DNA of 64,000 nucleotides from NCBI GenBank assembly GCA_027493445.1, contig JAOSKU010000001.1:1228501-1292500 (forward strand), read 5' to 3'. The stretch comes from Thermoleophilia bacterium (GTDB lineage: Bacteria; Actinomycetota; Thermoleophilia; RBG-16-64-13). The notes under the pieces are model-generated. The model was not told where the DNA came from. It saw only the letters and a list, made by a program, of their open reading frames with translations, and did no database searches. Shown here one piece after another: positions 1-7,218 of this stretch; position 1 is the stretch's first letter; each line of letters opens with the position of its first letter. The position numbers and the translations under genes were made by a program.

Positions 1-105
1 ACCTAACACACCTGTCCAAGGAGTGGGGTCCACCGCCCTCCTCTCCCTGTGTTCGCGAATCGGACGCTACGATCGGTGATCGATCTCTTGAGTGCCCCCG
101 GGTCT
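1..105. other. Edge of integron array, no gene seen
   Basis: The first seven bases, ACCTAAC, read GTTAGGT on the minus strand and fit the attC core consensus GTTRRRY, so the array may continue beyond the window. The remaining stretch up to the next attC holds no ORF I would support; the ORF track entries here are short and low in coding character. Confidence 0.35.
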
Positions 106-203
106 GCCCAACGTCCTTGCGCATCAGCCGCAAGCCGCCTGGCCGTCTGCGACCCTTCGCCTGCCTATGCCGGCGGCTTGTCCGCTGCATGCGCTTGTTC
201 GGC
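106..203 (-). repeat. attC site 1
   Basis: On the plus strand the site opens with GCCCAAC and closes with GTTCGGC. Between them lie long imperfect inverted arms (TTGCGCATCAGCCGCAAGCCG against CGGCTTGTCCGCTGCATGCGC), as expected for the folded attC recombination site of an integron cassette. It lies at the 3' end of the minus-strand ORF ending at 165, which runs into it. Confidence 0.7.
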
Positions 204-827
204 AGACTGCGCGGGCGCCGGAGAGACGGCTGCATCCACCCCGTAGAGCGCAAAGAGCTCCGCTTTCGGGTCACGGAGCACTCTCAGCCACCTGATGCTG
301 TCGACCGGCGTGACCCTCACCGAACGGAACACCAAGCACACCCACGCGCCCCCGCTCGCCTCGACCGTGAGACTGTGGAATGCGGGGCCGAAACGCTGCT
401 CCGCCGCGCGGATGCCATCGTCGAGTGCATCGATTTCCGCGAACTCATATTGGCCGTACTCGCCGGTCACGGCTTCGATTGACATCCAAGCCACGTCCTC
501 GAACCGGACGTTGAACAACAGATCATGCTGGTCGTCCCCAGCCTCCACCCACGCTTCCGCTCGAAAGGACACCGCCATGTCCGACCCATGGACCTGAAGA
601 TCAAGCGAGCTGTCGTGGAAGAAGTCACGGGCGAAGTAGGGCAGGAGGTCACCGGTACCGGAGAAGTCGCGTGACTCAAGAAAGGCCTCATACCGGGCTT
701 GGGAGGCATCCAGCTCTTCCTCGCTGGGCTCGTGGTCGAGACCATCGATCCGGTCGAGCTCCACTGGCTCTTGCCCTGGGGAGAACTCCGCACGAACGAT
801 CGTTCCGCTCATCTTTCGAACGAACAT
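165..827 (-). CDS. Cassette-encoded protein of unknown function
   Basis: I do not recognise this protein of about 220 residues. It is acidic, has no signal peptide or membrane segment, and carries evenly spaced hydrophobic and charged residues typical of a soluble globular fold. The listed ORF begins at 986, but that extension runs back through the upstream attC, so I place the start at the ATG at 827 (another ATG follows at 812). The last dozen codons lie inside attC site 1, a common arrangement in integron cassettes. It is the most distal cassette seen in the array, on the same strand as all the others. Confidence 0.6.
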   Translation of the reverse strand: MFVRKMSGTIVRAEFSPGQEPVELDRIDGLDHEPSEEELDASQARYEAFLESRDFSGTGDLLPYFARDFFHDSSLDLQVHGSDMAVSFRAEAWVEAGDDQHDLLFNVRFEDVAWMSIEAVTGEYGQYEFAEIDALDDGIRAAEQRFGPAFHSLTVEASGGAWVCLVFRSVRVTPVDSIRWLRVLRDPKAELFALYGVDAAVSPAPAQSAEQAHAADKPPA

Positions 828-845
828 ACGAGTCCTCACTGTTCT

Positions 846-905
846 GCCTAACGGCCAGCACATGAGCCGCAAGCGAAGCGCGTCGGCTCGATGTACTTGT
901 TCGGC
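846..905 (-). repeat. attC site 2
   Basis: The site runs from GCCTAAC to GTTCGGC with inverted inner arms (CACATGAGCCG against CGGCTCGATGT). It immediately follows the hicA stop codon in the direction of cassette transcription. Confidence 0.75.
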
Positions 906-912
906 GGGCGTC

Positions 913-1125
913 TCAGAGGTCCTCCGGCCGTAGACCCGTACGCTTGACGATGCGGGCCAGCATGCGGGGACCGATCTCCTCCCCATCGTGGAATGCGAAG
1001 ACGAAGTCGGGCCAGCCGGGCCGCGCCAGTACGCGGTGGGAGCCCGTCTGACGCTTCACCTGCCAGCCTATGCGCAGAAGGGCAGTGAGCACGATCCGGG
1101 CGCGCGTGCTCGGCCACTGGCTCAC
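913..1125 (-). CDS. hicA: HicA-family mRNA interferase toxin (cassette)
   Basis: The 70-residue product has the HicA double-stranded-RNA-binding-like fold signature: an N-terminal helix, the catalytic histidine in a GSH motif, a strand rich in aromatics, and the closing segment IGPRMLARIVKRTGL. HicA toxins cleave mRNA and are neutralised by HicB. The gene overlaps hicB by four bases (ATGA), so the two are translationally coupled, and attC site 2 follows directly. The antitoxin-first order is one of the two known orders for this family. Stabilisation of a silent integron array is the usual role proposed for such cassettes. Confidence 0.85.
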   Translation of the reverse strand: MSQWPSTRARIVLTALLRIGWQVKRQTGSHRVLARPGWPDFVFAFHDGEEIGPRMLARIVKRTGLRPEDL

Positions 1126-1334
1126 GCGGCGGCGAAGGTGATATTCAGAAGATCGTGGCCGGCCTCGTCGTGCTCGAGGCGATCGGCGACGACGCGAAGA
1201 GCGAGGGCCTGGACGCGGGCGATGGCCTCGTCCTCAGTCGAACCGTAGGCGAGGACGCCCGGGAGCTCCACGACTTCGGCGATCCAGCGGCCGTCGGTCT
1301 CCAATTCGAGCTCGATGGTGAATTCGACCGGCAC
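1122..1334 (-). CDS. hicB: HicB-like antitoxin (cassette)
   Basis: The 70-residue protein matches the short HicB-like antitoxin type: an N-terminal beta hairpin ending in EVVELPGVLAYGSTEDEAI, where the PGV...G.T..EA pattern is diagnostic, followed by a helix. The C-terminal DNA-binding domain of long HicB proteins is absent. It precedes hicA with a four-base overlap. Upstream lies attC site 3, so hicB and hicA together form one mobile cassette. Confidence 0.85.
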   Translation of the reverse strand: MPVEFTIELELETDGRWIAEVVELPGVLAYGSTEDEAIARVQALALRVVADRLEHDEAGHDLLNITFAAA

Positions 1335-1409
1335 CGCAACCCCCTTTGGATGTACACGGCTAGGATACTACCCCACCGCTGCGGACGCGACGCTCCAGGC
1401 TGACGATAC

Positions 1410-1496
1410 GCCTAACGGTCTGCGGATGAGCAGCGCGCTGCTCCCTGCCAGTCTACCGCGCGCTCACTGCGCGTCTGCTCGATCCGCTGGTTCGAC
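1410..1496 (-). repeat. attC site 3
   Basis: The site runs from GCCTAAC to GTTCGAC. The inner arms TGCGGATGAGCAGCGCGC and GCGCGTCTGCTCGATCCGC are inverted complements with an unpaired base, as in folded attC sites. It separates the hicBA cassette from the VanZ-like cassette. Confidence 0.75.
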
Positions 1497-1523
1497 GAAC
1501 GCAGATGACGCCTCGCCCTGCTC

Positions 1524-1880
1524 TCACACGCGCAGCAGCAGACGAGAACTCACCGTATCGACAAGGACCGCAAAGGCGATTCCAGCCGCGTTCGCCAGCA
1601 GGTCGATCGGATCGAAGACGTTGGCCATGAACCCGAAGCCGTTGGTGAGCTCGAACGCCTCGACGGCGACGAGGGTCGCTAGTGCGGCGACCAGACGCGG
1701 GTGCCGGTACCTCGACGTCGCGTTTCTAGCCGCGAAGTACAGGGAGAACGAAACCGCGAAGTTGCCCGCGTACGAGAAGACGAGATCCTCAAGCGGTCCG
1801 TGGTACGCAGGCTTGAGAACCAAGAAGAGTGCACCTAGGACGGCCAGTATGACGTTGCGGACGGTGGTGCGCCTACCCAC
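1524..1880 (-). CDS. Small VanZ-like membrane protein (cassette)
   Basis: The 118-residue protein has about three to four hydrophobic segments and ends with a segment starting DPIDLLANAAGIAFA, close to the D-x-x-AN-x-x-G pattern of VanZ-like proteins. VanZ relatives are small membrane proteins, some linked to glycopeptide or lipopeptide tolerance; function here is unknown. The start is a GTG at 1880. It lies between attC site 3 and the intron-split attC. Confidence 0.6.
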   Translation of the reverse strand: MGRRTTVRNVILAVLGALFLVLKPAYHGPLEDLVFSYAGNFAVSFSLYFAARNATSRYRHPRLVAALATLVAVEAFELTNGFGFMANVFDPIDLLANAAGIAFAVLVDTVSSRLLLRV

Positions 1881-1961
1881 TGTGGCCCCCGTTGGCCGGG
1901 ACTCGCGAACTGGCGTTTCGTCGAACGTTCCGGTTCAGCGGCGGCGGAACGCCGTCCGCTG

Positions 1962-3898
1962 GTAGGGTCGAGGAGTGGCGCCTGGGACCGAGGTCCTGGT
2001 TTCCACCCCCCGCCACATCAAACCGTACGTGAGGTTCTCCCTCATACGGCTTTCCGACAACCTTCACCCTGCGGCATGTAAGGCCGTAGACCGCGTCGCC
2101 CTGTCGGGTAGAAGTACGTCAGGCCACTCCGTCGCTCCCATTCCACAAAGTCAGCCGGTCGGAGGCGGCCACGTGGTCCCTGACGCTTCTGCAGGAACCG
2201 CCACAGTCGAGACCGCACGTACCGATCAAGGTCCGCCAGCCTCTTCGTGGAGTTCCCAAGCGAGAAATAGGCCCGCCAGCCGCGAATGGTCCGGTTGAGA
2301 GTCTCCACCAACTCCCCGAGCCCCACCCGTAGGCGGGTCCTCTCGGTCAGCTGGCGAATCCTGGCTCGCACCCGGGCCATCGCCCTCTGGCTGGGCCAGG
2401 CGTAGGGCACCAAGCGCCCCGTCCGACGACTCGGCAACTTGTGGAAGTGAAACCCGAGGAAGTCGAAGCCATCTCTGTCCATCTCGACCACCTGGGTCTT
2501 TTCCGGATGCAAGGTGAGCTTCAGACGCCCAAGGAACCCGGCGATGAGATCGCGTGCCTGCTCGGCTGCCTTGCGGCTGCGGCAGACCACCACGAAGTCA
2601 TCGCAGTACCGATGGAGTTGACCGACGCCGGTGTGCTTGTCCTGCCACCACCTGTCCAGCGTGTGCAGGTAGATGTTGGCTAGGAGAGGACTGATCACCC
2701 CTCCTTGGGGAACACCGCACACCGTCGCCTGTCGCCTTCCCTCGATCACGACTCCCGCCCTAAGCCACTGGTCGATCAGCTTGAGCACCCGGCGGTCGCT
2801 GATGCGCCGCCTGACGAGTCCCATGAGGATCCCGCGGTCCACCTGGTCGAAGAAGCCCTCGATGTCGGCATCAAGGGCCGCCCAACCGCGGACCAGCGCC
2901 TCCTTGACCGCCAGGACCGCCTGGCCCGAGCTGCGCTTGGGACGATACCCGTACGAGCACTCAAGGAAGTTTGTCTCGAAGATAGGCTCCATGACGATCT
3001 TTGCGGCCTGCTGGACCACCCGATCACGAACGGTCGGGATGCCCAGGGGCCGCATGCGGCCGTCCGGCTTCGGTATCTCCACCCTGAGCACGGGGCTCGG
3101 GCGATACCTCTCGGCCCTCAGGTCCGCGGCGAGCTATGCCAGGTAAGCCTCGACGCCGTGGCGCTCCACATCTTCGATGCTCACGCCATCTGCGCCGGGG
3201 CGCCCCCGGTTCGCTCGCACCTCTTCCGGAGGCCCGCCACAGCACGTCGGGCCGAACGATGCGGTCATAGGAGAGCGTGGAACCGACGGCTCCGACTCGG
3301 TCTTGGCCGCAAGGTACAGTCGGCGCTGGAGTTCTCGTGACTTTTCATGCGGGTGTTGTTGGCTCTTAGCGAGCATGCACCGTCACTTCCCTCCCCGCTC
3401 GACACAGTTGAAGCAGGGGAGCTTCCCTGCGGCGGGTTCTGCTGTCCGCGCCCTCATCGGTACTATCTCCCCCTCCGACTTCTCACAGGGCGCCGGTCCG
3501 GACTTCGCACCACGTGCTTATACCGTGCCTCCCACGGGCTGTGGACCCGTGACCCCGTGAGACCTCCCTTGTTGCCCTGACGGCTTTCCCAGCGTTCCGC
3601 TCCCCCTACGCCGGAGGGTTCTTCGAGGCTTTCGCTTCCAGAGTCTTCACCTCTTGGCATGGCCTTCGCGATCGCTGAAACGCTCGGCTCCCTCTGGCTC
3701 CCCTTGCGGGGCTAACATATCGACGCTGCAGGATTCCCTTCATGGTACGGACTGCTTCCTTGCGCTCCCTTCGCGGGAAGATACTGCGCTTCACCACACC
3801 CGGTCACCCAGGTGCAGCGGCAGCCGGCTACGTGGCTCTCCTGGCGATTACCACAGCCGGACTCCCACCGGCTAGTCATCAGGACCTTCAAGGCACAC
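1962..3898 (-). mobile_element. Group II intron (IIC-like) inserted in attC
   Basis: Near its 3' end the minus strand carries the domain V hairpin (AGCCGTATGAGGG, then CCTCACGTACGGTTT). Next comes a domain VI stem ending CTCGACCCTAC with a candidate branch-point A seven bases from the end. The 5' end reads GTGTGCCTTGAAGG, followed by GATGACTAGCCGGTGGGAG, typical of bacterial group II introns. About 500 bases of intron RNA precede the encoded reverse transcriptase. The small size, lack of an obvious endonuclease domain, and location in an attC point to class C, members of which target attC sites and terminator stems. The intron ORF is broken, so any movement would need a protein supplied in trans. 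Confidence 0.8.
2042..3376 (-). pseudogene. Group II intron reverse transcriptase/maturase, decayed
   Basis: The main open part shows RT motifs in order: IPKPDGRMRPLGIPTVRDR, the D-x-D-like DADIEGFFDQVD, VPQGGVISPLLANIYLH, the active site RYCDDFVVVC (YxDD replaced by YCDD, usual for this group), then a maturase X domain. The reading frame is broken upstream. A TAG at 3134-3136 splits GVEAYLA from LAADLRAERY in the same frame. A short out-of-frame stretch near 3250-3290, whose alternative frame reads YDRIVRPDVLWRA, implies two compensating indels. No endonuclease domain is visible. I call it a pseudogene. Confidence 0.85.
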
Positions 3899-4001
3899 CA
3901 CGCGCTTGTTAGGCGTCTGCGATGAAGATCGTTCATCTGTCTGCTCCGATGATGAGCACGTCCATTCCATTGCCCCCAGGCTCTAGGCACACGTGGCACC
4001 C

Positions 4002-4652
4002 CTACCAATGTGCCACCCAGTACCAATGGTCGTCGTACCTCTTGATCTCGCACGATTCCGATTCGCTGAGATCCCAGAAGCTACGAGGGTCGCCGCCGGA
4101 TGGTACCCACAGGTAGCCGGAGTAGTTGTCGAGTACGCCGCGCACCGCGAAAAACAGGACGTAGCTACCGCTGCCGACCTTCTCGACGGCTACCTCGTTT
4201 CCGCCGCGTGAAAGCCGTGGCTCCTGCGGACCGAGGGCGACCAGCCCGTCGTCGACCGCGAGTTCACCGCTCAGCACGCGTGCCACCAGCGCTTCGCGCT
4301 CGACCCGATGCGCCCGGAAATCGATCTTGGCTTGTATCGCCGTGACCGGTACGAACACCAGGACGAAGAACGTTGCGACGCAGACGAGCATCGGTAGAGC
4401 TGAGCCGAGCCTGCGGGGTCGCCTGACCAGGTACGTCACGAGTGCACCGATGCCGACCAGGAACCAGAGTGCCCAAAGACCAAGTAGGAGGGGGTAGTAG
4501 CCGAACGGCGTAAGGCTGTCGATCAGCGACCACTGGAGTGCCGTCACGACAATGAGAGCCGCGCAAACTGGAACAACCACTATCAGGCCGACCGCGTCGA
4601 TCAAACGCCTCGACCGAGCCAGCACGTCTTCTACTGCCTTTTCCACTGGCAC
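4002..4652 (-). CDS. Cassette-encoded membrane protein, unknown function
   Basis: The 216-residue protein begins with a short cytosolic segment, then has three strong hydrophobic spans within the first 110 residues. A soluble C-terminal half of about 100 residues follows, ending in a tryptophan-rich segment (HWYWVAHW). I do not recognise the family. It is a single-gene integron cassette bounded by attC site 5 upstream and the split attC 4 downstream. The ATG start at 4652 lies just inside the cassette boundary. Confidence 0.65.
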   Translation of the reverse strand: MPVEKAVEDVLARSRRLIDAVGLIVVVPVCAALIVVTALQWSLIDSLTPFGYYPLLLGLWALWFLVGIGALVTYLVRRPRRLGSALPMLVCVATFFVLVFVPVTAIQAKIDFRAHRVEREALVARVLSGELAVDDGLVALGPQEPRLSRGGNEVAVEKVGSGSYVLFFAVRGVLDNYSGYLWVPSGGDPRSFWDLSESESCEIKRYDDHWYWVAHW

Positions 4653-4664
4653 TCCTCGCCGTAC

Positions 4665-4730
4665 GCCTAACGACCGAACTCAGCCGCCGCGAGGCGAAGC
4701 CGGGCGGTCGGCTGGAGTGAGTTGTTATGC
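4665..4730 (-). repeat. attC site 5
   Basis: A clear 66-bp attC with GCCTAAC and GTTATGC ends and inner arms CAGCCGCC.....GGCGGTCGGCTG. It lies between the 216-residue membrane-protein cassette and the VOC cassette. Confidence 0.85.
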
Positions 4731-4731
4731 G

Positions 4732-5109
4732 TCAAGGTTTCGCTGGCTGGACGAGGTGGGCGACTGCCCCGGTCGGATCAGCGACCATGCAGACTCTACC
4801 GAATTCGGGCACTTCGTGGGGCGGCACGATAACACGCCCGCCATGCGAGGACGTTTGCTTGGCGCAAGCGTCAACGTCCTCGACGGCCAGGTACGAGTGC
4901 CAGTAGGGGTCCTTGCTCGGGGTTTCCGGCGTCGGGTTCATCATTCCGGCGACGTCCTGGCCGTCCTTCTGGAAGACCGTGTAGGTGCCAAAGGGCCCCG
5001 CATCGACTTCCCTCGAGGTCCATCCGAAGAGCTGCCTGAAGAACTCGCCGCTTGTCTGCTGGTCGGGGGTGACCAACTCGTGCCAGATGAATGGGTTCTC
5101 GTTGGGCAT
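4732..5109 (-). CDS. VOC-family (glyoxalase/bleomycin-resistance fold) protein, cassette
   Basis: This 125-residue protein contains two beta-alpha-beta-beta-beta modules characteristic of the vicinal oxygen chelate superfamily: FIWHELVTPD at the start, FFRQLFGW, then YLAVEDVDACAKQ and a final MVADPTGAVAHLVQ. Members bind metals or small hydrophobic ligands; some confer antibiotic resistance by binding. I place the start at the ATG at 5109, preceded by GGAGGAAAGTA, rather than the longer ORF start, which would run through attC site 6. The stop lies one base from attC site 5. Confidence 0.8.
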   Translation of the reverse strand: MPNENPFIWHELVTPDQQTSGEFFRQLFGWTSREVDAGPFGTYTVFQKDGQDVAGMMNPTPETPSKDPYWHSYLAVEDVDACAKQTSSHGGRVIVPPHEVPEFGRVCMVADPTGAVAHLVQPAKP

Positions 5110-5134
5110 TACTTTCCTCCTTCGTGGTCTTGAC

Positions 5135-5201
5135 GCATAACGTCTGAATTCACCGGCCTGCGCGGCTTTTTGCGCAGGTCCGGTGGAATGATGGGTTAGG
5201 C
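5135..5201 (-). repeat. attC site 6
   Basis: A textbook attC of 67 bp with ends GCATAAC and GTTAGGC and inner arms CACCGGCCTGCGC / GCGCAGGTCCGGTG around a short T-rich loop. It follows the methyltransferase cassette. Confidence 0.9.
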
Positions 5202-5308
5202 TGATAGCCCAAAGCGCAAAAGTCGGCGCTGGCGAGACGGCGATCAAGCATTTGTTTTGCCTTTCTGTGCTGCGCGAAAGTTGGATACGGCGACCAAGAC
5301 GCCAATGC

Positions 5309-6054
5309 TCACCGCGGCATCAGCGCGAACACACCCCAGCCCAAGTATTCACGCGTGTAAGCGGCGTAGCGCTCGGGTTCCGAGGTCAGTTCGGCTCGAA
5401 CATCTTTCGCTAACTCGTCGTCGGAATTGGCTTCAAGCCATCGGCGCATGGTGAGCCATTTGGCCGCCTCGTATCTGTCCCAGCCGTCTTGGTCAGCCAG
5501 AACCATTTCAACGACGTCGTAGCCAAGGTGGCCGAAATACGCGAGAAGTTCAGGAAGCATGAGAAAGTCGGAGATTGAGTTGGCAAGACACCCCTTGGCA
5601 ACATCTTCCGTTGGCGGTAACTGCCGCCAGTAGGGCTCGCCGATGAGGATGATCCCTCCGGTGCGCAGGCTCCGCGCCAGAAGCTCGACAGTGCCGACGA
5701 CTCCCCGGCGATCCAAGTGGCACCGACACAGGCTGCCACACCGACCTTCTCGTTAGAGACGTAGCCCGCAGCATCGCCATGGATGAACTTGACTTGATCG
5801 GCGACGCCGAGTTCTTCAGCACGTAGTTTCGCTTGCTCGGTGAACAACTGGCTCATGTCGATGCCGGTGCCGATGACGCCGTGATCGCGTGCCCAGGTGC
5901 ACAGCATCTCCCCCGAACCGCTGCCAAGGTCGAGCACTCGGGTCCCCGATTCCAGACGCAGCGCCGCGCCGAGAGTGGCGAGCTTTTCGGGTGTGATCGG
6001 GTTGTGGATGCGGTGAGCGCTTTCAGTGATGTTGAATATTCTTGGGATGTCCAC
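5309..6054 (-). CDS. SAM-dependent methyltransferase, cassette (frameshifted)
   Basis: The N-terminal part shows the class I methyltransferase motif I (VLDLGSGSGEML), motif II (GTGIDMS) and a third acidic strand (VKFIHGDA). The C-terminal part, in another frame, continues from VVGTVELLARSL through IILIGEPYWRQ to the end. One extra G in the run at 5703-5706 would join them as a single protein of about 248 residues. The GTG start at 6054 is preceded by AAGGAG. The substrate is unknown. This is the first cassette next to the attI-like site, the position normally best expressed in an integron. Confidence 0.75.
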
Positions 6055-6095
6055 TGTGGAAAATCTCCTTACGGGTGTGAATAGATTCGGTCAGG

Positions 6096-6157
6096 GCCTA
6101 ACAGTGCTTCTGCAGTCTGCATAACTCAAAGACCCAGCCCCTGAGCGTCTGCATAAC
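6096..6157 (-). other. attI-like integron attachment site
   Basis: On the minus strand this region reads GTTATGCAGAC, then after a spacer GTTATGCAGAC again, and ends at GTTAGGC. Two direct repeats upstream of the terminal core resemble the two integrase-binding repeats of known attI sites. It sits between the first cassette and the integrase relic, where attI belongs. There is no attC-type stem. Confidence 0.6.
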
Positions 6158-6272
6158 ACCGAGTGCGTCGCCGCCGGAATCGGCCGACGAGCGCCACGAT
6201 AGCAGGCGAATTCGTTCCGTGCCGCTTCTCGGCCTGGGATTGGACAGACTGTAGATGCACCCCTATCAGCCG

Positions 6273-6486
6273 TCAAGCGGGCTGCGGACACCCCGCCCCC
6301 CTGCTGAGCACATGGGTGGAGATCATGGTGGTGCGCACATCCTTGTGGCCGAGGATCTCCTGGATGGTGCAGATGTCCTAGCCCGCCTCCAGCAAGTGAG
6401 TAGAAGCGCTTGAGCCACGCGCAGTACGCCAGCTCGGTACGAGCGCTGAGAGTGGCCTCCGAGCTCGCCGCCAGTTGAGCGCTCAC
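6273..6486 (-). pseudogene. Integron integrase relic (intI) with internal deletion
   Basis: The 5' part encodes a piece of the core-binding domain (SARTELAYCAWLKRFY), typical of IntI near residues 10-30. It is followed directly, in a shifted frame, by the C-terminal box HLLEAG, a TAG, then [18 protein letters not shown], ending [10 protein letters not shown]. Roughly 240 residues between are missing, including the catalytic arginine. The nucleophilic tyrosine of the usual IYTHV is serine (ISTHV). The enzyme is dead. Its 3' end faces the attI-like site and it lies on the same strand as the cassettes, unlike class 1 integrons, where intI is divergent. Confidence 0.8.
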
Positions 6487-6503
6487 CGCACCAGCAGGCC
6501 GTT

Positions 6504-6702
6504 GAAGAATGACGCTTCGCCGCCGAGGTGCGCTGGGCACGCGCGAGGCCAGAGCTCGTTTCGGAATGACGCTTCGCCGCCGAGGTGCGCTGGGCACGCG
6601 CGAGACAAGGACGCAGGGAGCGCTCGTAGCAGCGCTACGGGCGCGACTGAGGACGCCGTATGGCGCCGCCCAGTGCTGCCCGGTGGCCGGGGCTTCGTTT
6701 TT
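6504..6702 (+). repeat. Dispersed repeat, copy A (head partly duplicated)
   Basis: This segment contains GAATGACGCTTCGCC, a GCGGGCGAG-like stretch, the small palindrome GTAGCAGCGCTAC, and the tail GGCCGGGGCTTCGTTTT. These are shared in the same order with copies at 14.0 and 17.9 kb. The first 40 bases occur twice in tandem here. It fills the gap between the integrase relic and leuD and has no convincing coding frame. Confidence 0.75.
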
Positions 6703-6741
6703 CAACGGCCTCCTAGTCCTACTCCCCCGCCTGCCGCGCTT

Positions 6742-7218
6742 TCAGATACGGCAGCAACCCCCCGCCGCCACCAGCGCCCGCATGAACTCGGGCAGAGGTT
6801 CGGCCTGGTACTCCGCGCCCGTGGTCAGATTGCGGATCTGTCCGCTCGCCAGGTCGACCTCGATCTGGTCACCCTCGCGGATGCCGTCCACCGCTTCGGG
6901 GGCTACCAGGATGGCCAGGCCGGTATTGAAGGCATTGCGGTAGAAGATGCGGGCGAAGCTCTTGGCGATCACCACCGGGATGCCGGCCCCTTTGAGGGCC
7001 ATGGGGGCGTGCTCCCGGCTGGAGCCGCAGCCGAAGTTCTCCTTCCCTACCAGGATGTCGCCCGGGCGCACCTTGCTTGCAAACTCCGGGTCGGCGTCCT
7101 CCATGACGTGGGCGGCCAGCTCCTCGGGGGTCTTCATGTTCAGGTAGCGGGCGGCGATGATGAGGTCGGTGTCCACGTCACGCCCGAAGGTCCACACCCG
7201 CCCTTTAAGGGTGCTCAT
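6742..7218 (-). CDS. leuD: 3-isopropylmalate dehydratase small subunit
   Basis: LeuD pairs with LeuC to isomerise 2- to 3-isopropylmalate in leucine synthesis. The 158-residue product has the short (archaeal/homoaconitase-type) small-subunit pattern: [15 protein letters not shown], the swivel loop [12 protein letters not shown], and [14 protein letters not shown]. The end is odd: after LVAAGG the frame gives CCRI and stops. One more G in the run at 6758-6763 would give [12 protein letters not shown], the expected terminus, ending at 6719. The gene overlaps leuC by four bases. Confidence 0.93.
   Translation of the reverse strand: MSTLKGRVWTFGRDVDTDLIIAARYLNMKTPEELAAHVMEDADPEFASKVRPGDILVGKENFGCGSSREHAPMALKGAGIPVVIAKSFARIFYRNAFNTGLAILVAPEAVDGIREGDQIEVDLASGQIRNLTTGAEYQAEPLPEFMRALVAAGGCCRI

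Larger units (their letters stand above)
1920..3914 (-). repeat. attC site 4, interrupted by a group II intron
   Basis: One half of an attC lies at 1920-1961, starting GTCGAAC with stem arms CAGCGGCGGCGG and CCGTCCGCTG. The other half lies at 3899-3914, ending GTTAGGC. Removing the intervening 1.94 kb restores an attC of ordinary length between the VanZ-like and the 216-residue membrane-protein cassettes. The junctions are inferred from intron end motifs and are uncertain by a few bases. Confidence 0.65.
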
